NCBI GenBank assembly: GCA_963545085.1
Contig: CAUUHV010000004.1
Location: 28,029-92,028 of the forward strand
DNA: 64,000 nucleotides
Source: Catonella sp963545085
GTDB taxonomy: Bacteria > Bacillota > Clostridia > Lachnospirales > Lachnospiraceae
Direction: 5' to 3'
How positions within the stretch are numbered: the first letter of the stretch is position 1; each line of letters opens with the position of its first letter. Shown here one piece after another: positions 24,778 through 34,006 of the stretch. Both the position numbers and the translations under genes were made by a program. The notes beneath the pieces were generated by a model, which did no database searches, was not told where the DNA came from, and was given only the letters and a program-made list of their open reading frames with translations.

Positions 24778-26550
24778 CTAAGATTTCGGAATAAAAATTA
24801 CTATTCTTGTACCGTTTCCCGGCGTGCTGTCCAAATCTATATTGCAGTCATCGCCGTAGTACAGGGCAAGTCGTTTTGCTACGTTAAATATACCTATATG
24901 TGATCTGTTTTCATCGTCTTTAAAAGAAAGCGGTGAAGCAAGCATATCTTTAAGCTTACTTAAGGTTTCGGCAGGGATGCCCGTTCCGTCGTCATATATG
25001 CTTATTACAAGATGAGTTTCATTAAGCTTTGCGCCTATGTAAATGGTGACGGGAGAGGTGCCGGGCTCCACGCTGTGTTTAAGCGCATTTTCCGCAAAGG
25101 GCTGAAGTATGAATTTCATTACGGGAATTTCTTTTGTGTCATTTCTTATGCTGTAAATTATATTAAGCTTTTTCGGAAAGCGTATCTTGCATATTGTAAG
25201 GTATGACTGTATCATTTCAAGTTCTTTTTCAAAAGGCACAATACTTTCACCTTTTATATTATATCGGAAAAGCTTGCCTAAAGCCGATATGGCATCGCTT
25301 ATTTCCGGAACGGACTTTTCAAGTGAAAGTGAGGCTATGGATTCCAAGGAATTATACAGAAAATGAGGATTGATTTGACTTCTTAAAAAACTTAATTCCG
25401 CTTTTTTCTTTTCAAGCTCCATTTCATAAAGATTCACGGTGGCGGCTTGAAGTTCCAGACTTAACTCGTTTTGTCTTTCAAGCATATTATTAAAAGCGTT
25501 TGAAAGGGACACAATTTCCGAACATCCTGTCAGTTTAACGGGAGCCTTATCTGAAACGGGACTGATTTCTTTAAGGTTTTCTATGTGGATTGATAATTTT
25601 TTAAGCGGAGTGACAATATTTCGTAAAATACTTCGCATAAGCAGAGCGATTATAGTAAGTGAAAGCAAAGTTACACTTATTATAACAAATGTTGTGAATC
25701 TGACCTCGGCTGTTATTGAGTGTTTGTCAAGCGCAGTTATTACGGTAAGAGGTTTGTCGCTTATCCTTGATTTATAAATAAGGTAATTCGGCGTTTCCAA
25801 AAAGATCAGTTTGGAGTCCGCTTTTTCGGAGGGCTCTCCGAGTTCGCTTAATATCTCATCTTTTATGACTTTTTTTCCGTTAAAAGAAAAGCTGTTGCCG
25901 TTATCGTCAACCAGGATAAAATAGGTGAATTCTTTTTTATTATCAGGAAGTATCAGATTTGATTTATTTAAATCCAATGAAAGAAACAAAGTGCCGAGCA
26001 GTTTTCCGTAATTTGCTCTGTTATGCATCCCGTACATATTATGCCCGAAAATGAGCCTATATGAGTTTTTTTCGCGGAGGGAGAAAAAGGGAGAGGATTT
26101 AAGACCGAAGCAGCGGGAGCCGTAGGACTCCTTCATTTCATCGGAAAATTTTTGAAGTGAAGCCCTGTCGCAATAATTTGACCATACTAATTCATCCGAA
26201 AAAAGGGCAATATCGGAAATGTCATTATTCATTATAGAATAAGAAGAAAATTGTGTCTGCAGGGATTTTATATATTCGGGAGTTTTTGATGAAAACGGTG
26301 AAAGCATAAGGTTTTCAATATTATTGTCAAATAAAAGGCTCGTAAATATTGTATCCGCGCGTTTTATAAGAAAATCGACCTCGCTTTCAAATTTTTCCGC
26401 AGTACTTTTTGCGTAAGATGAAGCGTTTTTTGTCATAAGTCCGTAGATGACGTTATAAGAAAGCAGGAACAGACCGATTCCGAGTACTAAAAAGCAGCAG
26501 AGAATGAAATTAAACTGTTTTAAAACGGATTTGTTTTTATTTAGAGGCAT
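24778..26550 (-). CDS. YesM-type membrane sensor histidine kinase
   Basis: 590 residues. Membrane helix about 14-36, an extracellular dCache-like sensor to about 283, second helix about 287-305, a HAMP linker, a coiled coil (LQAATVNLYEMELEKKKAEL), then the His_kinase domain with QINPHFLYNSLES and phospho-acceptor His396, and a HATPase with NALKHSVEP and DDGTGIP. Class YesM kinases sense carbohydrate, usually through the cognate binding protein, and phosphorylate a YesN partner (23362-24753). It diverges from the LplB/YtcP/LipO operon at 26963. Confidence 0.95.
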   Translation of the reverse strand: MPLNKNKSVLKQFNFILCCFLVLGIGLFLLSYNVIYGLMTKNASSYAKSTAEKFESEVDFLIKRADTIFTSLLFDNNIENLMLSPFSSKTPEYIKSLQTQFSSYSIMNNDISDIALFSDELVWSNYCDRASLQKFSDEMKESYGSRCFGLKSSPFFSLREKNSYRLIFGHNMYGMHNRANYGKLLGTLFLSLDLNKSNLILPDNKKEFTYFILVDDNGNSFSFNGKKVIKDEILSELGEPSEKADSKLIFLETPNYLIYKSRISDKPLTVITALDKHSITAEVRFTTFVIISVTLLSLTIIALLMRSILRNIVTPLKKLSIHIENLKEISPVSDKAPVKLTGCSEIVSLSNAFNNMLERQNELSLELQAATVNLYEMELEKKKAELSFLRSQINPHFLYNSLESIASLSLEKSVPEISDAISALGKLFRYNIKGESIVPFEKELEMIQSYLTICKIRFPKKLNIIYSIRNDTKEIPVMKFILQPFAENALKHSVEPGTSPVTIYIGAKLNETHLVISIYDDGTGIPAETLSKLKDMLASPLSFKDDENRSHIGIFNVAKRLALYYGDDCNIDLDSTPGNGTRIVIFIPKS

Positions 26551-26617
26551 ATATTGACCTTTCCGCAGGAGATATTCTAAGCATAAGATTACGTCCGATT
26601 ATGAAAAAATGCAAGAT

Positions 26618-26776
26618 ATTTTCAGCTTGAGTTTATGCATTTTTTTCATTTAAACATGGCTCTATCGACTAAAATGTACTTATTTTCGTTAAATTATTTT
26701 TGTTTATGTAATGCGGCTTATAAGCAGCACGGTTAAGCCATATTTATGAAAAAATCCTGAAACTCAAGATTTTCAG
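26618..26776. mobile_element. 143-bp miniature element, copy 2, with 8-bp target duplication
   Basis: The element spans 26626-26768 and has exactly the same length as copy 1 (5167-5309), with about ten differences by eye. Its ends are CTTGAGTTT and AAACTCAAG. It is flanked by the direct repeat ATTTTCAG (26618-26625 and 26769-26776). It lies between the divergent kinase and permease genes, so it has inserted into a control region. Confidence 0.88.
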
Positions 26777-26824
26777 GATCAAGTGAATATTTTTATGTAA
26801 AATTTCTTGCCGCACCTAATAAAA

Positions 26825-26851
26825 TTCCATATTTGTATTTGAAATATGGAA
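26825..26851. promoter_or_regulatory. inverted repeat upstream of the importer operon
   Basis: TTCCATATTT (26825-26834) pairs with AAATATGGAA (26842-26851). It lies about 110 bp before the first permease gene, where a YesN-type regulator would be expected to bind. The rest of 26551-26962 is AT-rich and holds the miniature element and no gene; TATACT near 26928 could be the -10 but no good -35 is seen. Confidence 0.35.
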
Positions 26852-26962
26852 AAATCCCACATCTATCATAAAAACAACCAAAAATCGACATTAAAAATAC
26901 ATTTTTTTGTGCAAAACCATAGTGTATACTTGATATATAAAAGAGAAAGATGAGGAAAAGTC

Positions 26963-27895
26963 ATGAAAGGAAGGGAAAAATATTCCAAAACGGAGTTAAA
27001 AAAGAGAATCAGGAATAACTGGATGCTTTACGCCATGTTGGTGCCTGTTTTAGTGTGGTATCTGATTTTTTGCTATCTGCCGATGGGAGGAATAACCCTT
27101 GCATTTAAAGAATTCAGATTTGATATGGGGCTTTGGAGGAGCCCGATTGTAGGGTTTAAACATTTTAAGGCGATGTTTTCGGATAGAGAGTTTTGGACGG
27201 CATTTACGAACACTATCATATTCAGCCTCGGAAAACTTGTTTTTCATTTTCCGGTACCGATAATAGTGGCTGTTTTATTAAATGAGATTAAAATTTCAAA
27301 AGTAAAAAAGGTATTTCAGACAATCTTTACATTCCCTCATTTCATAAGCTGGGTGGTTCTTTCCGGAATACTTATAAATATCTTCGCTTCAAACGGTATA
27401 GTAAATCAGACTCTCGGAGCGCTCGGAATGGAAAAGATAGCGCCTATAATTGAAGTCGGCTCTTTCAGATGGTTTATATGGTTGTCGAATATTTGGAAGG
27501 AATTCGGGTGGGATGCCATCATATACATGGCTGCGCTTACAAGCATAGACCCTCAGCTTTATGAGGCGGCGGAAATAGATGGGGCAGGAAGACTCGGCAA
27601 AATGCTTCATATAACGTGGCCGGGAATAAGAGGCATAGTAAGTGTAATGCTTATTTTACAAATCGGAGGAATTATGAGCGGTGCTTCCTTCGACCAGGTA
27701 TTCAACCTCTATTCGGCACCGGTATACCCTGTCGGCGATATCATAGACACTTATGTTTACAGAAAATCGTTTATGGTAGGAGCCAACTTCGGCTACACGA
27801 CGGCTATAGGACTGCTTAAGTCCGTAATAGGAGTGGCATTGCTGCTCACGGCAAATAAAGCGGTTAATAAAATGGGAGAGGAGGGGCTGTTCTGA
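26963..27895 (+). CDS. LplB-type sugar ABC permease
   Basis: 310 residues with six predicted membrane helices. The binding-protein-dependent transport (EAA) loop reads YEAAEIDGAGRLGKMLHI (about 200-217), the coupling segment to the ATPase. The N-terminal RIRNNWMLYAMLVPVLVWYLIF start is typical of LplB/YtePs that import oligosaccharides such as rhamnogalacturonan fragments. It forms the first gene of the operon; the next starts in its stop codon (TGATG). No ATPase gene lies in the operon. Confidence 0.93.
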   Translation: MKGREKYSKTELKKRIRNNWMLYAMLVPVLVWYLIFCYLPMGGITLAFKEFRFDMGLWRSPIVGFKHFKAMFSDREFWTAFTNTIIFSLGKLVFHFPVPIIVAVLLNEIKISKVKKVFQTIFTFPHFISWVVLSGILINIFASNGIVNQTLGALGMEKIAPIIEVGSFRWFIWLSNIWKEFGWDAIIYMAALTSIDPQLYEAAEIDGAGRLGKMLHITWPGIRGIVSVMLILQIGGIMSGASFDQVFNLYSAPVYPVGDIIDTYVYRKSFMVGANFGYTTAIGLLKSVIGVALLLTANKAVNKMGEEGLF

Positions 27896-28767
27896 TGAAA
27901 AAGAACAAGACAACGGCTTTTGATATCATACTTTACGTTTTATTCGGCTTACTTGCCCTCATAACCCTTTATCCGTTTTATAATGTACTGATTGTATCCG
28001 TTTCAAATACCAAGACAAGCATTGAACATTCTCCGTATATATTGCCGTATGTGTTTGACCTTACGGGTTATAAAACTATTATAAAAGATATAGATTTTTT
28101 TAAATCACTTTTTGTAACGATATTTGTAACTGCTTTCGGCGGCGCTTTAAATATGATTTTTTCAATTATTGCATCCTATGTGTTGTCGAGAAAAGGTCTG
28201 CCGGCAAGAAAGGTTTTTTTGTCGCTTATTCTTTTTACAATGTTTTTTTCGGGTGGAATGATACCTACCTACCTTGTAATAAGCAATTTAAATCTTACCG
28301 ACAGTATTTGGGCGTTAATATTTCCCACCATGCTTAATACTTATTATGTGATTATAATGAAAAATTATTTTGAGAGTCTGCCTATAGGACTTTCCGAGGC
28401 GGCGAGTATAGACGGCGCGAACGCCTTTATCATACTTATAAGGATTTATTTGCCGATATCGAAGCCGTTTATGGCGACCTTCGCTCTCTTTTACGCGGTT
28501 GAAAGGTGGAACGGTTGGTGGGAAGCGTTTCTTTATATAAGTGATAAGAATCTGAAGCCTTTGCAAATTTATTTAAGAGAGGTGCTTGTAAATTTCAATA
28601 CCCAGTTAGCAACGCAGGCGCAGTCAATGCTTTCGCAAAATAAGGTGTTTGTGCAGTCGATTCAGATGGCGGCAATCGTTGTTACCATGCTCCCTATATT
28701 CTGTCTGTATCCGTTTTTGCAGAAATATTTCGTAACAGGTATAATGATCGGCTCGATAAAGGAATAG
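27895..28767 (+). CDS. YtcP-type sugar ABC permease
   Basis: 290 residues, six predicted helices, with the EAA loop LSEAASIDGANAFIILIRIY near residue 162. The final PFLQKYFVTGIMIGSIKE is the standard C-terminus of YtcP-like permeases. It overlaps the upstream permease by one base, indicating coupled translation; the two form the heterodimeric channel of the importer. Confidence 0.93.
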   Translation: MKKNKTTAFDIILYVLFGLLALITLYPFYNVLIVSVSNTKTSIEHSPYILPYVFDLTGYKTIIKDIDFFKSLFVTIFVTAFGGALNMIFSIIASYVLSRKGLPARKVFLSLILFTMFFSGGMIPTYLVISNLNLTDSIWALIFPTMLNTYYVIIMKNYFESLPIGLSEAASIDGANAFIILIRIYLPISKPFMATFALFYAVERWNGWWEAFLYISDKNLKPLQIYLREVLVNFNTQLATQAQSMLSQNKVFVQSIQMAAIVVTMLPIFCLYPFLQKYFVTGIMIGSIKE

Positions 28768-28827
28768 AGCGCTTACAGCGTTCATATATAAAAATGTGGG
28801 AATTACCACGGAAAAGGAGAAAATGAA

Positions 28828-30480
28828 ATGAGAAGACACAAAAAAGTTATTTCTGCCGCGCTTGCTTTGGTAATGGCTGTATCAATGCTTGCGGGTTGCG
28901 GACAGAAGGGGAATGAAACAAAGAAAAGCAGTACTTCAGAGACTGCCGCCTCTACAGTAAGTAAGACAAGCGGTACGGGGAGCGCTTCTACATCGGGTAC
29001 CGGTGAACAGGCACAGAAGGTGGATGTAACGATTGCGATTTGGGGAGCTGATGACGGACTTTCGGATCCTAATGACCCTATATTAAAGACTTTGGAGGAA
29101 AAGACGGGAGTACACCTCGTTCCTCAAAATGTAACATGGGATGATTTTGAGCAGAAGATTCAGCTTTGGTCCACAAACGGTCAGCTTCCTGATATCTTCG
29201 TCGGAGATTTTGTAGGAAAATCATTTTTCGGAAACTGGATAGAGCAGGGCACTATAAGGGCTTTGCCTGAGGATTTATCCGCATATCCAAACCTTGCGGA
29301 GTATCTTAAGATGGACAGAGCACAGGCGGCTATGAGAGACGGCAAATATTATATGATACCGAGAAGCACCTATAAGGATATTTCCTACAGCGTGCTTGAC
29401 AGAAATGTGGTTTATAGATGGGATCTTGCAAAAAAGGCGGGAGTTACCAAGGAACCTGAAACTTATGAAGAGTTTGCCGATATGATCAAAAAGATAATAG
29501 CGGCTGATCCCGAGAAAAAGAATATATCCGGAATGACACAGATTATTCCCGCTCTGCTTGCCGGCTTCATACTTCCTTATGGCGGCATACTTCAGAAAAA
29601 ATGGGTATTAAACAAGGACAATAAATTTGTACCGGGATATTTTGCGGATAAGGACGGACTTATAGCCGCTATGGAGCTTGCAAGAAAATATTACACCGAA
29701 GGTGTTGTTGAGAAAGATATTGCTCTTGCAAAGCTTGAAACAAGTAAAGAAAAATTCTTGAAGGGCGAGAGCGCTGCAATGATATTCGCATGGGCAGGAC
29801 CTGCAGGGCTTTATGACAACATTGTGAAAGATTATGAGCAGCTTTATCCGGATCGTAAGTTTATTGATGATATGAAGATTGCAAAGCTTTATCCGGGTGT
29901 GGACGGAAAGAAGCATTATTTTGTAGACACCGAAGCATGGAGCGAGAGCTACTTCTCATCAAAGGTTGATGATGAAAAGATGGCGGCTATCTGCAAGCTT
30001 TATGACTATCTCTGCTCGGAAGAAGGAAAAAGACTTGTATTCTGCGGATTTGAGGGTGAAGATTATGAAGTCAAGGACGGGCAGGTTGTAATGAAGGACG
30101 GAGTGGATGTTATGACTAAATATAGATTTAAAAATAATAATGCCACCGACAGTATCGCCATGTGGAATCCATCATCGTGGGATTTGAGCTTCCCTTCAAA
30201 CACTCCTATGGAATACAGAAAGCTTAGTGAAGCAAGGTATATGGATGCCGGAAAGAACGGAACTCTTCCGAAGTATTACGACTCGGTGCTTTTCTTATCC
30301 ACACCTTTAAAGAACGAGTTTGTGTATAATGTAAGCGATGATCTTATGCAGATTATGATGGGCACGGATCCTGTTCCCGAAATGGTGGACAAGCTTCTCG
30401 AAAATTATGAAAATAACGGACTTTCCGCTATGATTGAGGAAGTAAATAAGGTTGCCGAAGAGCAGGGAATCAAGAAGTAA
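28828..30480 (+). CDS. LipO/YtcQ-type sugar-binding lipoprotein
   Basis: 550 residues. A signal peptide ends in the lipobox LAGC; a Ser/Thr-rich linker of ~30 residues follows, then VTIAIWGADDGLSDPNDPIL and the long type of family 1 binding domain paired with LplB/YtcP permeases. The next gene, a GH78 alpha-L-rhamnosidase, suggests rhamnose-containing oligosaccharides as ligands. A hairpin terminator follows the stop, so the enzyme gene is probably expressed at a lower level. Confidence 0.93.
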   Translation: MRRHKKVISAALALVMAVSMLAGCGQKGNETKKSSTSETAASTVSKTSGTGSASTSGTGEQAQKVDVTIAIWGADDGLSDPNDPILKTLEEKTGVHLVPQNVTWDDFEQKIQLWSTNGQLPDIFVGDFVGKSFFGNWIEQGTIRALPEDLSAYPNLAEYLKMDRAQAAMRDGKYYMIPRSTYKDISYSVLDRNVVYRWDLAKKAGVTKEPETYEEFADMIKKIIAADPEKKNISGMTQIIPALLAGFILPYGGILQKKWVLNKDNKFVPGYFADKDGLIAAMELARKYYTEGVVEKDIALAKLETSKEKFLKGESAAMIFAWAGPAGLYDNIVKDYEQLYPDRKFIDDMKIAKLYPGVDGKKHYFVDTEAWSESYFSSKVDDEKMAAICKLYDYLCSEEGKRLVFCGFEGEDYEVKDGQVVMKDGVDVMTKYRFKNNNATDSIAMWNPSSWDLSFPSNTPMEYRKLSEARYMDAGKNGTLPKYYDSVLFLSTPLKNEFVYNVSDDLMQIMMGTDPVPEMVDKLLENYENNGLSAMIEEVNKVAEEQGIKK

Positions 30481-30497
30481 TACACAAAACGCTCCAG

Positions 30498-30525
30498 ACT
30501 GCCGTCCGCAAAGGGCGGCAGTTTT
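30498..30525 (+). terminator. hairpin between binding-protein gene and GH78 gene
   Basis: CTGCCGTCC pairs with GGGCGGCAG (one G-U-like mismatch) around a GCAAA loop, followed by TTTTAT. It could stop most transcripts or protect the 3' end of the binding-protein message. Confidence 0.75.
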
Positions 30526-30558
30526 ATGTAAGTGATAAAAAATGCTGCGGAGGAAAAA

Positions 30559-32715
30559 ATGGAGTTTAAGGCGAAATGGATAAAATCCGGAAGAAATTTA
30601 GGCGATATTTGTCCGGTTTTCAGGCGAAAATTTACACTAAACGGAGAAGTTCTGAAAGCGAGACTGATTATAACCGCTTTAGGCGTTTACGAAGCGATTA
30701 TAGGAGGTGAACGCATAGGGAAATATGTGCTTGCGCCGGGGTGGACGAGTTATCAAAAACGTTTGCAATATCAAATTTATGATATTACAGATCTGTTAAA
30801 GCGGGAAAACGAAATATGTGTTACCGTCGGAAAAGGCTGGTATTCATCTCCGATGCCGAGTAACGAAAACTGTGAGGACAGAAAGCGTCGTGTGGCGTTA
30901 AATACGGGATTGTTTGCTGAAATTCATATTTTATATAGAGACGGAAGCAAAGCTGTTATTCTTACGGACGAATCGTGGGAGTATAGCGAGAGTGCCGTAA
31001 GATTCAGTGAGATTTATGACGGTGAAACATACGATGCGGGATTTACTCCGATTTTATGGGAAAAAGCGGAAATTTTCACAGGTCCGACCGAAATACTGAT
31101 TCCGCAGGAGGGGGAGATTGTTAAGGAACAGGAGCGATTTGCGGCAAAATCGGTATTTAAGACGCCTGCAGGTGATATTGTTGTTGACTTCGGACAGGAG
31201 ATTACAGGATATACGGAATTTGAGATAGAAGCAAAAGCAGGCGAACGTATTCGAATTCAACATGCGGAAGTACTTGATAAAGAAGGGAATTTTTATAATG
31301 AAAATTACAGAAGCGCAAAGGCTGAAATAAATTATATATGTAAGGAAGGAAAGCAGCGTTGGCACCCTAAACTCACTTTTTTCGGCTTCAGATATATAAG
31401 ATTGGTAGATTTCCCGCTCGAGGCAAAGCCTGAACAGTTTACAGCAATAGCGGTTTATTCGGATATCAGGCAGACCGGCAAAATCAACTGTTCGGATAAA
31501 AATCTTAACCGATTGTTTTCAAATATATTCTGGGGACAACGCGGGAATTTTCTCGATATACCCACCGATTGTCCTCAACGTGATGAAAGGTTCGGGTGGA
31601 CAGGTGACGCTCAGGTTTTTATAAAAGCGGCATCTTATAATTTTGATACCCGGCGTTTTTTTACTAAATGGCTCCATGATTTATCCGCGGATCAGAAAGA
31701 AAACGGTTTGGTACCGGAAGTAATACCGGACTATTTTAAAAATAACAAAACCTGCGCGGCATGGGGAGACGCGGCGGTTATATGCCCGTGGCAAATTTAC
31801 CTTACATACGGAGATGAAAAGATATTGTATGAGCAGTTTGACAGTATGAGGAAATGGATTGACTATATTACCACGGCAACAAAAGACAGATATTTATGGA
31901 CAGGGGGCATTCACTACGGTGACTGGCTCGGTCTGGACGCTCCGGCTGGAAGTTATAAAGGCTCAAGCCGTGAAGATTTTATTGCTTCCGCTTATTATGC
32001 GTATTCCACAGGACTGTTTATTAAGGCGGCAAAGGTAATAGGTGTTGATGTTTCGGAATATGAAGAATTACTTAAAAATATTATAGAAACATTCAGAAAA
32101 ACGTATCCGGAGTATCATACCCAGACGGAATATACATTGGCGATATGGTTCGGACTGGCGAAAGAACCTGAAAAATCGGCTGAAGAATTAAACAATATGA
32201 TTAAAAAAGACGGATACAGGCTGAAAACAGGTTTTGTCGGAACACCGTATATTCTGCATGTGCTCGGAAAATATGGATATAGTGATACGGCATACCGTCT
32301 GTTAATGAGAAAAGAGTATCCGTCATGGCTCTATGCGGTAGAAAAAGGGGCGACAACGATTTGGGAGCATTGGGACGGAATTACTGAAAACGGCGACTTT
32401 TGGAGCAGTGAAATGAATTCTTTCAATCATTATGCTTACGGGGCGGTAATTGATTGGGTATATGAGCGGGCGGCAGGGATAAAGCCTTCCGAGGAAGAAC
32501 CGGGATTTAAAAAGGTTATTTTTGAGCCTGAGCCCACCGAACTGCTTAAATGGCTTGAAGCTTCAGTTGAAACGAGACACGGGACAGTTTACGCAAAATG
32601 GTCATGGGAGGAAAACAGGGTGAAATATGAGATTAAGACTCCGGTAAAAGCGGAGATAAGGCTTAAAGAAAGAATGCTTTCGTTATCCGAGGGAAGCTAT
32701 GTATTTTGGCTATAG
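30559..32715 (+). CDS. GH78-like alpha-L-rhamnosidase
   Basis: 718 residues from the ATG at 30559, chosen for the GCGGAGGAA just before it; a GTG at 30532 lacks a site. Order: N-terminal beta domain (ARLIITALGVYEAIIGGERI), a second beta domain (FGQEITGYTEFEI), and an (alpha/alpha)6 barrel with the diagnostic DCPQRDERFGWTGDAQ carrying the catalytic acids. A C-terminal beta domain closes it. No signal peptide, so it acts in the cytoplasm on imported rhamnosides. It follows the LplB/YtcP/LipO genes and probably shares their YesMN control. Confidence 0.92.
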   Translation: MEFKAKWIKSGRNLGDICPVFRRKFTLNGEVLKARLIITALGVYEAIIGGERIGKYVLAPGWTSYQKRLQYQIYDITDLLKRENEICVTVGKGWYSSPMPSNENCEDRKRRVALNTGLFAEIHILYRDGSKAVILTDESWEYSESAVRFSEIYDGETYDAGFTPILWEKAEIFTGPTEILIPQEGEIVKEQERFAAKSVFKTPAGDIVVDFGQEITGYTEFEIEAKAGERIRIQHAEVLDKEGNFYNENYRSAKAEINYICKEGKQRWHPKLTFFGFRYIRLVDFPLEAKPEQFTAIAVYSDIRQTGKINCSDKNLNRLFSNIFWGQRGNFLDIPTDCPQRDERFGWTGDAQVFIKAASYNFDTRRFFTKWLHDLSADQKENGLVPEVIPDYFKNNKTCAAWGDAAVICPWQIYLTYGDEKILYEQFDSMRKWIDYITTATKDRYLWTGGIHYGDWLGLDAPAGSYKGSSREDFIASAYYAYSTGLFIKAAKVIGVDVSEYEELLKNIIETFRKTYPEYHTQTEYTLAIWFGLAKEPEKSAEELNNMIKKDGYRLKTGFVGTPYILHVLGKYGYSDTAYRLLMRKEYPSWLYAVEKGATTIWEHWDGITENGDFWSSEMNSFNHYAYGAVIDWVYERAAGIKPSEEEPGFKKVIFEPEPTELLKWLEASVETRHGTVYAKWSWEENRVKYEIKTPVKAEIRLKERMLSLSEGSYVFWL

Positions 32716-32725
32716 TTTTTAACAC

Positions 32726-32754
32726 TTGACAGACCGTTATTTTGCGGCTAAAAT
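32726..32754 (+). promoter_or_regulatory. promoter of cysK
   Basis: Consensus -35 TTGACA (32726-32731), a 17-bp spacer and -10 TAAAAT (32749-32754). It starts only 10 bp after the GH78 stop and makes cysK independent of the sugar operon. Confidence 0.75.
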
Positions 32755-32755
32755 G

Positions 32756-32781
32756 CCTACTAAACACTATAATATAGTAGG
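32756..32781 (+). promoter_or_regulatory. inverted repeat at the cysK transcription start
   Basis: CCTACTA (32756-32762) and TAGTAGG (32775-32781) form a perfect 7-bp inverted repeat with 12 bases between, directly after the -10. The place fits an operator for a cysteine-metabolism repressor (Rrf2/CymR-like), but the motif alone does not identify the regulator. Confidence 0.5.
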
Positions 32782-32845
32782 AAAAGAAAGTGAATTACCC
32801 TATTACGGAGATGAGCAAAGACATAAGTCTGAAAAGGAGGGATTT

Positions 32846-33775
32846 ATGGCTGTATACGAAAAAATAACGGAACTTATCGGAAAAACGCCCCTTTTGGAGC
32901 TTAAGAATTTTGAGAAAAATAATGGGCTTAAGGCTAAGATACTCGGGAAACTGGAGTATTTTAATCCGGCGGGTTCGGTAAAGGACAGAGCTGCGCTTGC
33001 GATGGTCGAGGCGGCGGAAAAGAGCGGAGAGATAAAAGAGGGTACAGTTATAATAGAGCCTACAAGCGGAAATACCGGTATCGGGCTTGCTTCGGTAGCG
33101 GCGTCAAGGGGCTACAGACTTATAATAACCATGCCCGAAACAATGAGCGCGGAAAGAAGGATGATACTTAAAGCCTATGGCGCGGAGCTTGTGCTTACGG
33201 ACGGAGCAAAGGGAATGAAGGGAGCTATAGCGAAGGCGGAAGAGCTTGCCGAAGAGATTCCTGACAGTTTCATACCGGGGCAGTTTAAAAATAAGACAAA
33301 TCCTGAAGCTCACAGAAAGACTACCGGTCCCGAGATATGGGATGACACCGAGGGCAGGGTGGATATTTTTGTGGCGGGAGTAGGTACCGGCGGTACGGTG
33401 ACGGGGGTCGGTGAGTATTTAAAAAGCAAAAATCCGAATATTAAGATAGTTGCCGTAGAGCCTGCGGCGTCGCCCGTTTTAAGCGGAGGCGCGGCAGGAC
33501 CCCATAAGATTCAGGGAATCGGAGCGGGCTTTATACCTGAAAATTTGAACCGTGATATTTATGATGAGATTATACAGATAGAAAATGAAGAAGCATTCGC
33601 TTTCGGTAGAGAAGTAGCAAGGAGCGAAGGCTTTCTTGTGGGAATATCATCCGGAGCGGCTCTCGCGGCGGCAAAAAAGCTTGCGGAGCGAGGAGAGAAC
33701 GAGGGAAAGATAATAGTGGCGCTTTTTCCCGATACAGGTGACAGGTATTTGTCAACGGCGTTATTTGAGGAGTGA
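32846..33775 (+). CDS. cysK: cysteine synthase A (O-acetylserine sulfhydrylase)
   Basis: 309 residues from the ATG at 32846, behind AAAAGGAGG; in-frame codons further upstream overlap the promoter and are not coding. It makes cysteine from O-acetylserine and sulfide with pyridoxal phosphate. Lys46 in NPAGSVKDRAA binds the cofactor; PTSGNTGIGLA holds the substrate carboxylate; GVGTGGTVTGVG binds the phosphate. The C-terminus FPDTGDRYLST is typical. Length is standard. It has its own promoter and a long hairpin after it, so it is a single-gene unit between two sugar loci. Confidence 0.97.
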   Translation: MAVYEKITELIGKTPLLELKNFEKNNGLKAKILGKLEYFNPAGSVKDRAALAMVEAAEKSGEIKEGTVIIEPTSGNTGIGLASVAASRGYRLIITMPETMSAERRMILKAYGAELVLTDGAKGMKGAIAKAEELAEEIPDSFIPGQFKNKTNPEAHRKTTGPEIWDDTEGRVDIFVAGVGTGGTVTGVGEYLKSKNPNIKIVAVEPAASPVLSGGAAGPHKIQGIGAGFIPENLNRDIYDEIIQIENEEAFAFGREVARSEGFLVGISSGAALAAAKKLAERGENEGKIIVALFPDTGDRYLSTALFEE

Positions 33776-33812
33776 TATTAAAAAATACGCAGTCAAGCTT
33801 AAAATTAAACGG

Positions 33813-33851
33813 GCTCCCCTCATAAACTCATGGTGAGTTTATGAGGGGAGC
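33813..33851. terminator. long hairpin after cysK
   Basis: GCTCCCCTCATAAACTCA (33813-33830) pairs perfectly over 18 bp with 33834-33851 around a three-base loop. A proper T-tract is missing on either strand. It is probably a terminator or an RNA end-protecting hairpin, isolating cysK from the LacI locus. Confidence 0.65.
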
Positions 33852-33933
33852 TGCTATGTTTGAAAATAATTGTGAATAGTGTAACAAAAATATTTTGATA
33901 TCATAATAAATATGTAGAAAATAACAAAAACTA

Positions 33934-33989
33934 TTGAAAATTAATTTTAACTGTGCTATTTTATGACTATAAATGTTAGCGCTAACATT
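33934..33989 (+). promoter_or_regulatory. promoter and LacI-type operator of the GH30 locus
   Basis: -35 TTGAAA (33934-33939), 17-bp spacer and -10 TATTTT (33957-33962). Nine bases downstream the perfect 18-bp palindrome AATGTTAGCGCTAACATT (33972-33989) has the central CG step of LacI-family operators. It covers the transcription start, so the repressor gene at 34007 is almost certainly autoregulated and probably controls the whole locus. Confidence 0.85.
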
Positions 33990-34006
33990 AGGTGAAAGGT
34001 GATTAA

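Noticed and set aside
32726..32845. Forty-residue N-terminal extension of cysteine synthase
   Set aside because: The stretch coincides with a consensus promoter and an inverted repeat, and the usual CysK start with a strong ribosome site is at 32846.
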